Source: an uncultured Eubacteriales bacterium
Lineage (GTDB): Bacteria; Bacillota; Clostridia; Lachnospirales; Lachnospiraceae
Reading direction: 5' to 3'
Assembly: GCA_951800645.1 (NCBI GenBank)
Contig: CATOIK010000018.1
Location: 1 to 55,105, forward strand
DNA: 55,105 nt
The notes below the pieces were generated by a model. That model worked only from the letters and a program-made list of their open reading frames with translations, was not told the DNA's origin and ran no database searches. The position numbers and the translations under genes are program-made. Positions within the stretch are counted from its first letter, which is position 1; every line of letters begins with the position of its first letter. Below, piece by piece: positions 36,124 to 44,097 of this stretch.

Positions 36124-36954
36124 TCAATTCGTTTTATTTCTTCTTCCCAGCAACTTTTCCGCCAGGAAAAACAGAAGAAAGGCAGCCAGGTTCACAATCA
36201 CTACGCTGGCTCCCGCCGGAGTGGAAAGGCCGTAGGACAGAGTGATTCCGATCAAAAAGCACACCACAGCCAGCACGCCGGAGCACAGCACTACGCCCCG
36301 GAAGCTTTTAAAAATCCGCATGGCAGTAAGAGGCGGGAAAATAATCAAGCTGGAAATCAGCATGGCCCCCATCATCCGCATACCCAGAACAATGGTTACC
36401 GCCGTCAGCACGGCAATCAGCACATTGTAGCGCTCCACATTGACGCCGGTAGCCTGAGCAAAGTTTTCATCGAAGGTCACTGCAAATACCTTATTATAGA
36501 AGAATAAAAACAGCCCCATCACTACCAGAGACAAAACGCAGCTTAAAACCACATCCTCCCGGCTCATAGCCAGGATGCTGCCGAACATGTAGCTGCCTAC
36601 ATCTGTGGTAAGGCCGGTAGTCAGAGAGGTAACGATAACGCCGGCAGCCAGGGAACTGGCGGAAATAATGGCAATGGCTGCATCACTTTTCACTTTGCCG
36701 CCTGCCCGAATCCGCAGAAGAAAAAAAGCAGCCAGCACCACCAGGGGAATAGACGCCCACAAAGGCGACCAGCCAAAAGCCACAGCTAAGGAAAGAGCGC
36801 CGAAGGATACATGCGACAGGCCGTCGCCAATCATGGAATAGCGCTTTAACACCAGGCTGACTCCCAAAAGGGCTGCGCACAAAGCTACCAGAGCGCCGCC
36901 GATAACAGCCCGCACCATAAACGGATAGGACAGCATTTCCATCAACATCGTCAC
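36124..36954 (-). CDS. znuB: Zinc-type metal ABC transporter permease
   Basis: 276 residues, about eight membrane helices, ABC-3 family: [32 protein letters not shown] and LISSLIIFPPLTA. The start is GTG 36954, overlapping the ATPase stop by four bases (GTGA), nine bases after AGGAGG. Metal choice (Zn against Mn) is inferred from the His-rich solute-binding protein. Confidence 0.93.
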   Translation of the reverse strand: MTMLMEMLSYPFMVRAVIGGALVALCAALLGVSLVLKRYSMIGDGLSHVSFGALSLAVAFGWSPLWASIPLVVLAAFFLLRIRAGGKVKSDAAIAIISASSLAAGVIVTSLTTGLTTDVGSYMFGSILAMSREDVVLSCVLSLVVMGLFLFFYNKVFAVTFDENFAQATGVNVERYNVLIAVLTAVTIVLGMRMMGAMLISSLIIFPPLTAMRIFKSFRGVVLCSGVLAVVCFLIGITLSYGLSTPAGASVVIVNLAAFLLFFLAEKLLGRRNKTN

Positions 36955-37679
36955 TGCCGCTTTCCTCCTTCTTCTGTCCGGTCTCCCAGAAATGCTTTTG
37001 CTGCCGGACTTTTCTTATATTCCTCTACTGTGCCGCTAAACAGCACCCGCTGGCCCATATGGAGAATTTTTCCTGCCTCGCCCAGCACATTCCGGATGTC
37101 GTGGGACACCATGATGATGGTAATCCCATCCCGGCTGTGAAGCTGGCGAATCAGGCTGTAAAAATCCTGAATGGCAGAGGGATCCAGTCCGGTAATCGGT
37201 TCGTCCAGAATCAAAAGCTGCTCTGAGGCGCAGAGAGCCCTGGCAATCAGCACCCGCTGCCGCTGTCCGCCAGACAGTTCCCGGTAACATTTCTGCTTTA
37301 AATCGGTAATGGCCAGCCGCTCCATACAGCGCCAGGCCAGCTTCCGTTCTGCTTCTGAGTAAAAAGGTCTTAAGCCCCGTCGGCTTAAGGTGCCGGAAAG
37401 CACTACTTCCCAGACGGTGGCCGGGAAATCCCGCTGTGCAGCCGTCTGCTGAGGCAGGTAGCCGATACCGCTTTTCCTTAATTCTTCTGAAACGGCAATG
37501 ACCCCGGAAGTAGGCTTTAACAGACCTAAAAGGCCCTTGATCAGGGTGCTTTTTCCAGAGCCGTTTTCTCCCACAATACAGAGATAGTCTCCCGGAAAGA
37601 TTTCCAGGTTCAAGTCAATGACCGCGTCGTAATTCTCATATCCAAAGCCTGCGTGCTCGCAGGTAATCAGTGGTTTCAT
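36951..37679 (-). CDS. znuC: Zinc-type metal ABC transporter ATPase
   Basis: 242 residues. Walker A GENGSGKST, signature LSGGQRQRV, Walker B LLILDEP, switch His in VSHD. The start overlaps the last codons of znuA by four bases, and its end overlaps znuB: a tightly coupled znuA-znuC-znuB operon. Confidence 0.95.
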   Translation of the reverse strand: MKPLITCEHAGFGYENYDAVIDLNLEIFPGDYLCIVGENGSGKSTLIKGLLGLLKPTSGVIAVSEELRKSGIGYLPQQTAAQRDFPATVWEVVLSGTLSRRGLRPFYSEAERKLAWRCMERLAITDLKQKCYRELSGGQRQRVLIARALCASEQLLILDEPITGLDPSAIQDFYSLIRQLHSRDGITIIMVSHDIRNVLGEAGKILHMGQRVLFSGTVEEYKKSPAAKAFLGDRTEEGGKRQ

Positions 37680-38659
37680 TCTGCAATTCCTTTTCTAAGA
37701 TTCTCCACATTCTGCCGCATCAGTTCTGCGTAGGTGATACCGCTGTCAAACTGGGCGCGGGTTACATTGTGACAGGAGTGAAGCAGCAGAGGCCGGGCAC
37801 CGGTCTCCTCTCCGATAATCTCCGCCACCCGCTTGCTGGACAGCTCCAGGTAATAGACCACCGGGATCTGTTCCTCCTCTACTTTATCAATCAAGTAGGC
37901 GATGGTCCGGGCGCTGGGTTCCATGTCAGAGCTGCAGCCGGAGAAGGCCGCCCGATATTCCAGGTCATAGGTTTCCGCCAGATAACGGAAGGGAAATTTA
38001 TCGCCTAAAACAATCATGTTCCGTTTCCGGTCTTCATTTACTTCTTTAAATGCCTCATCAATCCGATGAAGCTCTGCCAGATAACTTTCTGCATTTTCCT
38101 GGTACAGGGCCTTGCGTTCCGGATCTGCGGCGCAAAGGCCGTCCCGGATAGCTTCAACAAGCTTCATGGCATTAACCGGCGATGTCCAGACATGTTCATC
38201 ATACTCTATTTCCATCTCATGGCCGTCATGGTCTGCATGGTCATTATGCTCCGCCGCTTCCATGCCTTCCACCAGTTCTTCTTCTACTGCGTCCACATAA
38301 TCCATCATAGTAAGAACGGTCATGGAGCTGGTATCGACGGCGTCCAGCACCTGGGTAAGCCAAAGCTCCATAGCGCCGCCGTTGCAGATTAACAAATCTG
38401 CTTCCTGCAGGGTCCGTATGTCTGCCGGAGTAGGCTCAAAGGAATGGCTGTCCATCCCTGCCGGAACCACTAAGGTCAGCTCCACCTGTTCTCCTGCAAT
38501 CTGGCGGACAAAGTCATAATAAGGGAAAACGGTAGCCGCCACCTTCAGCCTGGCATCTTCTGTTTCCTCTGGCTGCCTGGTCTGGCATCCAGCCAGGAGC
38601 AGGCAGCAAATCAGAAATAAGAGAGCCAGGGCCTGCCGCCTCCTGCCAAATTCTTTCAT
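37676..38659 (-). CDS. znuA: Zinc-binding lipoprotein of the ZnuABC transporter
   Basis: 327 residues. Lipoprotein signal with lipobox LLAGC. Cluster A-I metal-binding fold: DSHSFEPTPAD (first His), a His/Asp loop EHNDHADHDGHEMEIEYDEHVWTSP (two parts, with the second His ligand) and the C-terminal Glu-rich region. The His-rich loop indicates zinc rather than manganese. ATG 38659 follows AAAGGATGGATTTTC; the longer frame starts at the promoter. First gene of znuACB-ktrBA. Confidence 0.93.
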   Translation of the reverse strand: MKEFGRRRQALALLFLICCLLLAGCQTRQPEETEDARLKVAATVFPYYDFVRQIAGEQVELTLVVPAGMDSHSFEPTPADIRTLQEADLLICNGGAMELWLTQVLDAVDTSSMTVLTMMDYVDAVEEELVEGMEAAEHNDHADHDGHEMEIEYDEHVWTSPVNAMKLVEAIRDGLCAADPERKALYQENAESYLAELHRIDEAFKEVNEDRKRNMIVLGDKFPFRYLAETYDLEYRAAFSGCSSDMEPSARTIAYLIDKVEEEQIPVVYYLELSSKRVAEIIGEETGARPLLLHSCHNVTRAQFDSGITYAELMRQNVENLRKGIAE

Positions 38660-38697
38660 GAAAATCCATCCTTTCCCGGCATGTGGTTTTGAAGTGT

Positions 38698-38703
38698 AGT
38701 ATA
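38698..38703 (-). promoter_or_regulatory. znuA operon -10 element
   Basis: Minus-strand TGCTATACT (extended -10, TATACT at 38698-38703). -35 weak (TTCTTT, 16-bp spacer). No TTAGT-N4-ACTAA palindrome like that of the Fur-like gene is present. Confidence 0.55.
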
Positions 38704-38769
38704 GCACATATCCTATTTAAAAGAAAGAGTAATTATTCCATGTCTTCACAGTTCCATGCTAAAATCCAT

Positions 38770-39384
38770 TCAAATTATCTGACTGCTGTCAGCCAGGCCA
38801 GCAGACGCCACCTGAGAGAAAGGCCAGCCGGAAAGAACCTCTGTCACCGCCTGAAACCGAGCCTGGTCGTAATCTGCAAAGGTTTCTTCCGCTTCCCGGA
38901 CATTTCCGTACACCTTCCAGTAACCGGACGCCAGCCAGTCCTGTCCCTTATGGGCGATAAAGCCTTCCACATCCTCCACCGGATACTGTAAAAGCACCCC
39001 CAGTTCATGGGGGAAAGGTTCTCCTGCCCCAGCATAACGCTGATAACGATAGCTGAGACGATGAAGCACCGGCTTTGGTTCTGCAGCTTCATAGCCCCAG
39101 GCAGACAGAAATTCCTGAACCTGCCGCTGTTTTAAATGGCACTGCAGATTGTGATAGCGGTACAAATAAAGTATTTCCCGCTGTCCGTCTGCATAGAGAA
39201 GATGGCAGATTATGGGGGTGTCCTTTAAAATCCCGCACACCTGCTGCCAGCCGCCGGATGGAACCGCCAAAAGATTGGCTGCCTTCACTGCTTTTAGAAC
39301 CGGGCCGCAGCGGTTGGCTATTTCCAGTTCCCAACGGCGCTCCTGACTTAAGCTTTCTAGAAAATGCTTCACTTTTTCTGTCAT
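38770..39384 (-). CDS. DUF3793 family protein
   Basis: 204 residues, soluble. The family pattern FPHELGVLLQYPVEDVEGFIAHKG and SGYWKVYGN is clear. DUF3793 is widespread in Clostridia, often beside iron or flavodoxin genes, with no established function. The ATG follows GAGAGGAGGAAAAG. It ends about 70 nt upstream of the znuA promoter and is probably a separate transcript. Confidence 0.85.
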   Translation of the reverse strand: MTEKVKHFLESLSQERRWELEIANRCGPVLKAVKAANLLAVPSGGWQQVCGILKDTPIICHLLYADGQREILYLYRYHNLQCHLKQRQVQEFLSAWGYEAAEPKPVLHRLSYRYQRYAGAGEPFPHELGVLLQYPVEDVEGFIAHKGQDWLASGYWKVYGNVREAEETFADYDQARFQAVTEVLSGWPFSQVASAGLADSSQII

Positions 39385-39424
39385 CTTTTCCTCCTCTCTA
39401 TTTTACCAACATCTGCTTCATCCC

Positions 39425-39472
39425 AGGCTTATAAGCAAGCTTAACGCCTACTTCTCACCCGCTTTTTTCGCC
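39425..39472. repeat. Truncated four-way-junction element (3' half only)
   Basis: Carries the conserved core AAGCAAGCTTAACGCC and the right arm ACTTCTCACCCGC followed by TTTTTTCGCC. Its left arm is missing. That right arm is a perfect complement of the left arm of the neighbouring full copy (39542-39555), better than that copy's own right arm. Confidence 0.6.
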
Positions 39473-39478
39473 CCTCAC

Positions 39479-39607
39479 GAACGGCTATCTTCTTGACCAA
39501 AAAGCCGGTCAAGAAGCATCGGATATTCATCCGATGTAAATAGCGGGTGAGAAGTCGGCTTATAAGCAAGCTTAACGCCTACTTCCCTCCCGCTTTTTTC
39601 GCCGTTC
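39479..39607. repeat. Four-way-junction repeat element, copy C
   Basis: Closing stem GAACGGC (39479-39485) with GCCGTTC (39601-39607). Hairpin 1 is CTTCTTGACC/GGTCAAGAAG (39489-39516). Hairpin 2 is CATCGGAT/ATCCGATG (39517-39536). Hairpin 3 has AGCGGGTGAGAAGT pairing with ACTTCCCTCCCGCT (39542-39594, two mismatches) around the conserved core. With the truncated copy it occupies most of the 348-nt gap between DUF3793 and merR; the rest is the merR promoter. Confidence 0.7.
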
Positions 39608-39664
39608 TAAATTATTTCGTTTATAATATCATTCTTACATTTCTTTACGGTTTTATTACTTGCA

Positions 39665-39693
39665 TTGATTTTTCCATTTGTTTCTGCTATATC
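39665..39693 (+). promoter_or_regulatory. merR promoter
   Basis: TTGATT (39665-39670), 17-bp spacer, TATATC (39688-39693). Confidence 0.55.
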
Positions 39694-39732
39694 ATAGTCT
39701 GTATCACAGTGAAGCTAACGGAGGTGAGCAAG

Positions 39733-40554
39733 ATGACAGAGAAAAGCAACGAGGTATACCGCATCGGTGATCTGGCAAACCTGATGGGACTTAGCCGGGA
39801 TACCCTGCGTTACTATGAAAAGCGGGGCATCTTGCCTTCTAAGAAGGGGGAAAACGGCTACCGCTACTACACAGACCCGGATATATGCCGCATGGTCAGC
39901 ATTCTTTATCAGCGGAAGATGGATTTTTGCCTGGACGATATAGAAAATTTATGGGCAAAGGGGGCGTCGATTGACGCCCTGGCTCAGATGATGGATAACC
40001 GGTTAAAAGAAGAGGAGAAAGAAATCCGCCGCCATCAGCAAACCATTGCAAGGCTTCGCATGAGCCGGAATGACTGCGAAAACATCCAGAACCACCTGAA
40101 TCAGGTGATCCTAAAGGATTGCCCGGCAGCCCGCATTGTGGTGCCCCGGGCAGATTTTCAGGGAAGCATCAGCCTGTGGTTTCAGTACGCCCAGACTTAC
40201 CCAGGACTGGATATGATGTATCTTTACGATGAATACACCTGGAACCAGGACGGTAATGAAATCCGGCTGGATTACAAAAACACCCAGCTGCTTCTCCATG
40301 AAAATTTGACGGATGTGGTAGATTACGATTTTGAAGATCAGAGCAGTCCGGTATTACAGCCGTCCCTCTGTGTTTCCACCCTCTGCTGCAGCGAAAGCCG
40401 CACTCCTACAGCAGACATGATTCTTCCCATGATAGAATGGGCCATACATCAGGGACTGATGACATCCAAACAGTTGTACTGTACCTTTACCATGCAAGGT
40501 CTGGAAAGCGGTCAGCAGATTTATTATCTGCAGCTGTACCTGCCGGTATTCTAA
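39733..40554 (+). CDS. MerR family regulator with an effector-binding C-terminal domain
   Basis: 273 residues. MerR winged helix at the start (VYRIGDLANLMGLSRDTLRYYEKRGILPSKKGENGYRYY), the dimerisation coiled coil (NRLKEEEKEIRRHQQTIARLRMSRNDCENI), and a C-terminal region that looks like a GyrI-like ligand-binding domain. ATG 39733 follows GGAGGTGAGCAAG. It is convergent with the secreted repeat protein gene, whose promoter carries a classic MerR operator, so that gene is the prime candidate target. The ligand is unknown. Confidence 0.88.
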   Translation: MTEKSNEVYRIGDLANLMGLSRDTLRYYEKRGILPSKKGENGYRYYTDPDICRMVSILYQRKMDFCLDDIENLWAKGASIDALAQMMDNRLKEEEKEIRRHQQTIARLRMSRNDCENIQNHLNQVILKDCPAARIVVPRADFQGSISLWFQYAQTYPGLDMMYLYDEYTWNQDGNEIRLDYKNTQLLLHENLTDVVDYDFEDQSSPVLQPSLCVSTLCCSESRTPTADMILPMIEWAIHQGLMTSKQLYCTFTMQGLESGQQIYYLQLYLPVF

Positions 40555-40570
40555 AATTTCTATACACGCA

Positions 40571-40630
40571 AGCAACAAACGCAAGAGGGCGCCCGGCCAT
40601 TTGGCCGGGCGCCTTCTTGCGTTTGCTGTT
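40571..40630. terminator. Very long hairpin between convergent merR and secreted protein genes
   Basis: CAAACGCAAGAGGGCGCCCGG pairs almost fully with CCGGGCGCCTTCTTGCGTTTG around an ATTT-type loop, over 20 bp. It is strong enough to stop transcription from both sides. Confidence 0.85.
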
Positions 40631-40676
40631 TATGATTTTATCGGGAGTATGCATTGCATTGTGATGGATGGAGGTT

Positions 40677-42128
40677 TTAGTCGTGTACCTCGGAATCGTT
40701 GTGGTTCTGGCACTTTTCGCTGCCCTCATAGATTACAATACCCTGGGAGTCGGTGCAGAAGTAATTGTCATCAGCATCCTTTGTATTCTTCTTTTTCTTC
40801 TGAATCTTTCCGGAGGTATTTACCAGGTAACTTCCTGCGTCCTCGCCTTCCCACTCGATCACCTGTAGTCTGGCATCCCTGTCAGCCTGCAGACGGCGTC
40901 CGTGTACATAGATGCAGTCGTCATCGATGCCGTTTACACCCTGGCCCCGCTCGTCGCTGGTCTTTTGGAAGTTGTAATAATACTTCTCACCGTCAATGTC
41001 GATGGTTGCAGTGCCGGTCTTCATAGCGCCTGCCTTGGCACTGCCGCCGAAGTAGTATACGCCCCAGGCCTCGTCTGCCTCCGGCAAATCGTCCTCGCTC
41101 TCGATTTTCTCGTAGCTCTGAATTTCCTTATCGTTGACACTCATCTTGTACAGGCCTTCCAGCATCTTGCCGTACTCGTCAAAACCATAGTAATAGCCGC
41201 CGATTTTCTTAATCTGGCTCTTTATAATCTCGCCGTTCTTCTCTGCATAGAACCAGCAGGGTTCGCCGTTGCTGTAGCCTTCCGGATCCAGCGTCTCGCT
41301 GGGAACAGTGTAGAACCAGCCGGTGCTCAGCCAAGAATCAGAGGGCTGGGAGTAGAACATATCGCTGGAAGTGGCTGCATCGCCAGGGGTAGCATACCAG
41401 TTAAACACAGCGTTTCCATTTTCCTCAAAACGATATTTTCTGCCGTTGATGGTCTTGGTGGTATCGACTGCCTTTTTACCGCTGCTCATAAAATAGAACC
41501 AGTAGTGGCCGTCGTACTCCTCGTCTTCCTGACTGCTGTCCTCTGCCTCCAGCCAGGCCCACTCGTTCTCCCGCAAGGCGCCGTCTCCTGCTTCACCTAA
41601 GTAGTAGGTGCCGTTCATCCAGGCGTCCTCGCCGGTTACCCGCTGGGAGTTTTCATCTACCCAGCCGTACAGCATCTTGCCTTCTTCATCGAAAGCATAG
41701 CGCTTGGATTGGCCGTCTGCCCGGACAATGGTTTTAAACACGGTTTTACCGGAACTGGGAGCTGCATAAGCTTTTCCGTTGGGTCCGAAGTAATACCAGC
41801 TGGTATCGCTTTCATCGTCATCCGGATCCTCATTGGGAAGCTCCCGCCACTGATTGGCTACCATAGTTCCGTACTCGTTCACATAGTAGTAGTCGCCGTC
41901 ATCGTCAATCAGTTGGCTTACTGCCATGTCGCCGTTCTCATCCAGCCAGTACCAGTTGGCGCCGGATTTTTTCCAGCAGTCGGTTACAGCGCCCTCATTT
42001 CTGTCGTAGTATCTCCAGGTGCCGTCCTCCTGCAGCCAACCGGTGGCTGCAAAGGAGGTCATGGACGCTCCGATAGTCAGTGCCGCAGCCGCACAGGCAA
42101 CTACGGTGTGCTTTGTCTGTTTCTTCAT
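40677..42128 (-). CDS. Secreted protein with cell-wall-binding (glucan/choline-binding type) repeats
   Basis: 483 residues. Signal peptide MKKQTKHTVVACAAAALTIG...SFA, then about ten aromatic repeats of the W-Y-Y-x-x-x-G type (GWLQEDGTWRYYDRNEG, NWYWLDENGDM, DYYYVNEYGTM, SWYYFGPNGKA, KYRFEENGNAVFNW), the cell-wall/glucan-binding repeat fold. No enzymatic domain is seen, and the C-terminus is rich in Lys, Asp and Glu. It probably attaches non-covalently to the envelope. Its promoter has a MerR-type operator, pointing to ligand-dependent induction. Confidence 0.85.
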   Translation of the reverse strand: MKKQTKHTVVACAAAALTIGASMTSFAATGWLQEDGTWRYYDRNEGAVTDCWKKSGANWYWLDENGDMAVSQLIDDDGDYYYVNEYGTMVANQWRELPNEDPDDDESDTSWYYFGPNGKAYAAPSSGKTVFKTIVRADGQSKRYAFDEEGKMLYGWVDENSQRVTGEDAWMNGTYYLGEAGDGALRENEWAWLEAEDSSQEDEEYDGHYWFYFMSSGKKAVDTTKTINGRKYRFEENGNAVFNWYATPGDAATSSDMFYSQPSDSWLSTGWFYTVPSETLDPEGYSNGEPCWFYAEKNGEIIKSQIKKIGGYYYGFDEYGKMLEGLYKMSVNDKEIQSYEKIESEDDLPEADEAWGVYYFGGSAKAGAMKTGTATIDIDGEKYYYNFQKTSDERGQGVNGIDDDCIYVHGRRLQADRDARLQVIEWEGEDAGSYLVNTSGKIQKKKKNTKDADDNYFCTDSQGIVIYEGSEKCQNHNDSEVHD

Positions 42129-42189
42129 ATTTTCATTCTCCTTTCAACTTTCTGTTGTCTTTGATTCGGTGTTTGTTTCCGATGAGCAC

Positions 42190-42220
42190 ACTCTACACCC
42201 TGGAACAGTTCCAGGGTCAA
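42190..42220 (-). promoter_or_regulatory. MerR-type promoter/operator with 19-bp spacer
   Basis: Minus-strand -35 TTGACC (42215-42220) and -10 TAGAGT (42190-42195) are 19 bp apart. The spacer region holds the perfect palindrome CCCTGGAAC-A-GTTCCAGGG (42198-42216). This is the hallmark of promoters activated by MerR-family DNA distortion. Confidence 0.85.
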
Positions 42221-42279
42221 GGGAAGTAATAAAGTCGTAAGGAGTTGTAAGATTTTAATGCAGGAATACAAAAACATAA

Positions 42280-42308
42280 TTGACAGAATTTACTATTTAT
42301 TTTATAAT
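42280..42308 (+). promoter_or_regulatory. Promoter of the DUF5684 gene
   Basis: TTGACA (42280-42285), 17-bp spacer, TATAAT (42303-42308): full consensus, suggesting strong constitutive expression. Confidence 0.9.
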
Positions 42309-42345
42309 ATAGACAAAATTTATTTACATTTTAGGAGGAATGAGT

Positions 42346-42780
42346 ATGGAAAACGCAGCTCTAGTTACATCTGTAATTTTAGGATCTTTGATGATATTCT
42401 TAGTCATTGGCCTGATCTGGTTGGTATTAAATATTATTGCCACCTGGAAAATTTTCACCAAGGCCGGAGAGCCGGGATGGAAATGTCTGATTCCCTTTTA
42501 CAATCAGTACATCCTGTATAAGCTGACCTGGAATACTACTATCTTCTGGGTATGGCTGGTTATGGTACTGGCTGCTTCCATTCTGGTAAACTTCGGAAGC
42601 TCCATCGCATGGCTGGGAACCATCTGCAATCTGGGTGTCATGGTAATCGGTATTACCGGGCTTTATAAACTGTCCAAGGCCTTTGGACACGGCGTAGGCT
42701 TCACATTGGGACTGATGTTCTTAAATCCCATCTTTATGATGATTCTGGGATTTGGTTCAGACCAGTACCAGGGTAAATAA
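42346..42780 (+). CDS. DUF5684 family small membrane protein
   Basis: 144 residues, about four membrane helices. It has the family block IIATWKIFTKAGEPGWKCLIPFYNQYILYKLTW and a C-terminal KLSKAFGHGVGFTLGLMFLNPIF. Function unknown; relatives are often annotated as signal peptidase I-related or DUF5684. ATG 42346 is chosen because AGGAGG is seven bases away; the ATG at 42340 is too close. Confidence 0.82.
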   Translation: MENAALVTSVILGSLMIFLVIGLIWLVLNIIATWKIFTKAGEPGWKCLIPFYNQYILYKLTWNTTIFWVWLVMVLAASILVNFGSSIAWLGTICNLGVMVIGITGLYKLSKAFGHGVGFTLGLMFLNPIFMMILGFGSDQYQGK

Positions 42781-42811
42781 CTTTTAGCTGCGCCATACTG
42801 GGCGCACATGC

Positions 42812-42850
42812 AAAAAGAGCGGGATCCGCAAACCGGAATCCCGCTCTTTT
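42812..42850. terminator. Bidirectional terminator between DUF5684 and kdgK
   Basis: AAAAAGAGCGGGAT/ATCCCGCTCTTTT hairpin with T-runs on both strands. A smaller TGCGCC/GGCGCA-type hairpin precedes it (42789-42806). Confidence 0.9.
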
Positions 42851-42872
42851 ATTATTCTTTTATCATCTGTAA

Positions 42873-43904
42873 TTATCTCTGAACACGGCCAGAACCGTCG
42901 CCGCCAGCCAGGTTCTCCACATCTGCGCGGGTAACCAGGTTAAAGTCGCCAGGAATGGTGTGCTTCAGAGCGGAAGCTGCTACTGCATACTCCAGGGCAG
43001 CCTTCATGTCTTTGCCGTCTACCAGGCCGCAAATCAGACCTGCTGCGAAGGAATCGCCGCCGCCTACACGGTCTACGATCGGGGTGATGGAATACTTTCT
43101 GGAGTGATAGAACTCTCTGGTCTTACCATCCATGATGCAAGCGGACCAACCGTTGTTGGAAGCGCTGAAGCTCTCACGCAGGGAGCTGATGATGTACTTA
43201 AAGCCGAACTTGTCAGCCATCTGGTTGAAGATGTCTACATAGCCAGCCAGTTCCAGCTCGCCGGAGGTAACATCCGTGTTGCCCGGCTTGAAGCCCAGAA
43301 CCTTCTCAGCGTCTTCTTCGTTTCCGATGCAGACATCAACATACTGCATTAAGTTGGTCATAACCTTCTGAGCCTTCTCAGAAGACCACAGTTTCTTACG
43401 GAAGTTTAAGTCAACGGATACGGTCACGCCGTGAGCCTTGGCAGCCTTTAAAGCAGCCTCAGTCAGCTCGATGGCAGCATCGCTGACAGCAGGAGTGATA
43501 CCGGTAAAGTGGAACCAGTCAGCATCCTTAAAGATTTCATCGAAATCAAACTCCTCTGGCTTTGCAGTGGAGATGGAGCTGTGCGCTCTGTCGTAAACTA
43601 CATTGGAAGCTCTCATAGCGGAGCCGGTCTCTAAGTAGTAGATGCCCAGTCTCTCACCGCTTCTTGCGATGTGCTTGGTGCCTACATTGTATTTTCTTAA
43701 AGCAGCTACTGCACACTCGCCGATGGGGTTAGCAGGAACAGCAGTTACGAACTCAGCGTCGTGGCCATAGTTAGCCAGAGATACGGCTACATTCGCCTCG
43801 CCGCCGCCGTAGTTGATGTCAAACTCGTCAGCCTGAATGAATTTCTCGTTGTTGGGGGTGGACAGTCTCAGCATGATCTCGCCCATGGTTACAATCTTTG
43901 CCAT
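42873..43904 (-). CDS. kdgK: 2-keto-3-deoxygluconate kinase (PfkB family)
   Basis: 343 residues. PfkB sugar kinase with GGGEANVAVSLANYG near the start and the ATP/catalytic motif DRVGGGDSFAAGLICGLVDG (catalytic Asp). The identification as KDG kinase rests on context: it follows eda and lies in a locus with uxaA and uxaC. Phosphorylates KDG to KDPG. Last gene of the minus-strand uronate run; a 193-nt hairpin-rich gap separates it from eda. Confidence 0.92.
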   Translation of the reverse strand: MAKIVTMGEIMLRLSTPNNEKFIQADEFDINYGGGEANVAVSLANYGHDAEFVTAVPANPIGECAVAALRKYNVGTKHIARSGERLGIYYLETGSAMRASNVVYDRAHSSISTAKPEEFDFDEIFKDADWFHFTGITPAVSDAAIELTEAALKAAKAHGVTVSVDLNFRKKLWSSEKAQKVMTNLMQYVDVCIGNEEDAEKVLGFKPGNTDVTSGELELAGYVDIFNQMADKFGFKYIISSLRESFSASNNGWSACIMDGKTREFYHSRKYSITPIVDRVGGGDSFAAGLICGLVDGKDMKAALEYAVAASALKHTIPGDFNLVTRADVENLAGGDGSGRVQR

Positions 43905-43926
43905 TTTTTTATTCTCCTTTATATTG

Positions 43927-44095
43927 TAAAATTCATGGCTTCGCCATAATTTTCATTCTTGCTTTTGGTAGTAGAAAGGACAATTTTCTCGTACAAGGAC
44001 TTTCCGTCCCTAAAAATTGTCCTTTCACACTCCGGCGGAAGTAAATTCCGCCTTCGTGATTTCAGGCGGAAACCCTGGGTTCCCGAACCTTCCGC
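43927..44095 (-). repeat. Hairpin-rich eda-kdgK intercistronic region
   Basis: Four hairpins in 170 nt: AAAATTcATGGC-ttc-GCCATaATTTT (about 43928-43952), a perfect 14-bp GAAAGGACAATTTT/AAAATTGTCCTTTC pair (43974-43987, 44013-44026), GGCGGAA-gtaaa-TTCCGCC (44034-44052) and GCGGAA/TTCCGC (44066-44095). No U-tract after the first ones. Likely mRNA processing or stability structures. Confidence 0.6.
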
Positions 44096-44097
44096 TT

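Noticed and set aside
40902..41600. 232-codon hydrophobic open frame opposite the secreted repeat protein
   Set aside because: Antisense to a gene with signal peptide, repeats and promoter; hydrophobicity follows from the acidic/aromatic codons on the other strand.
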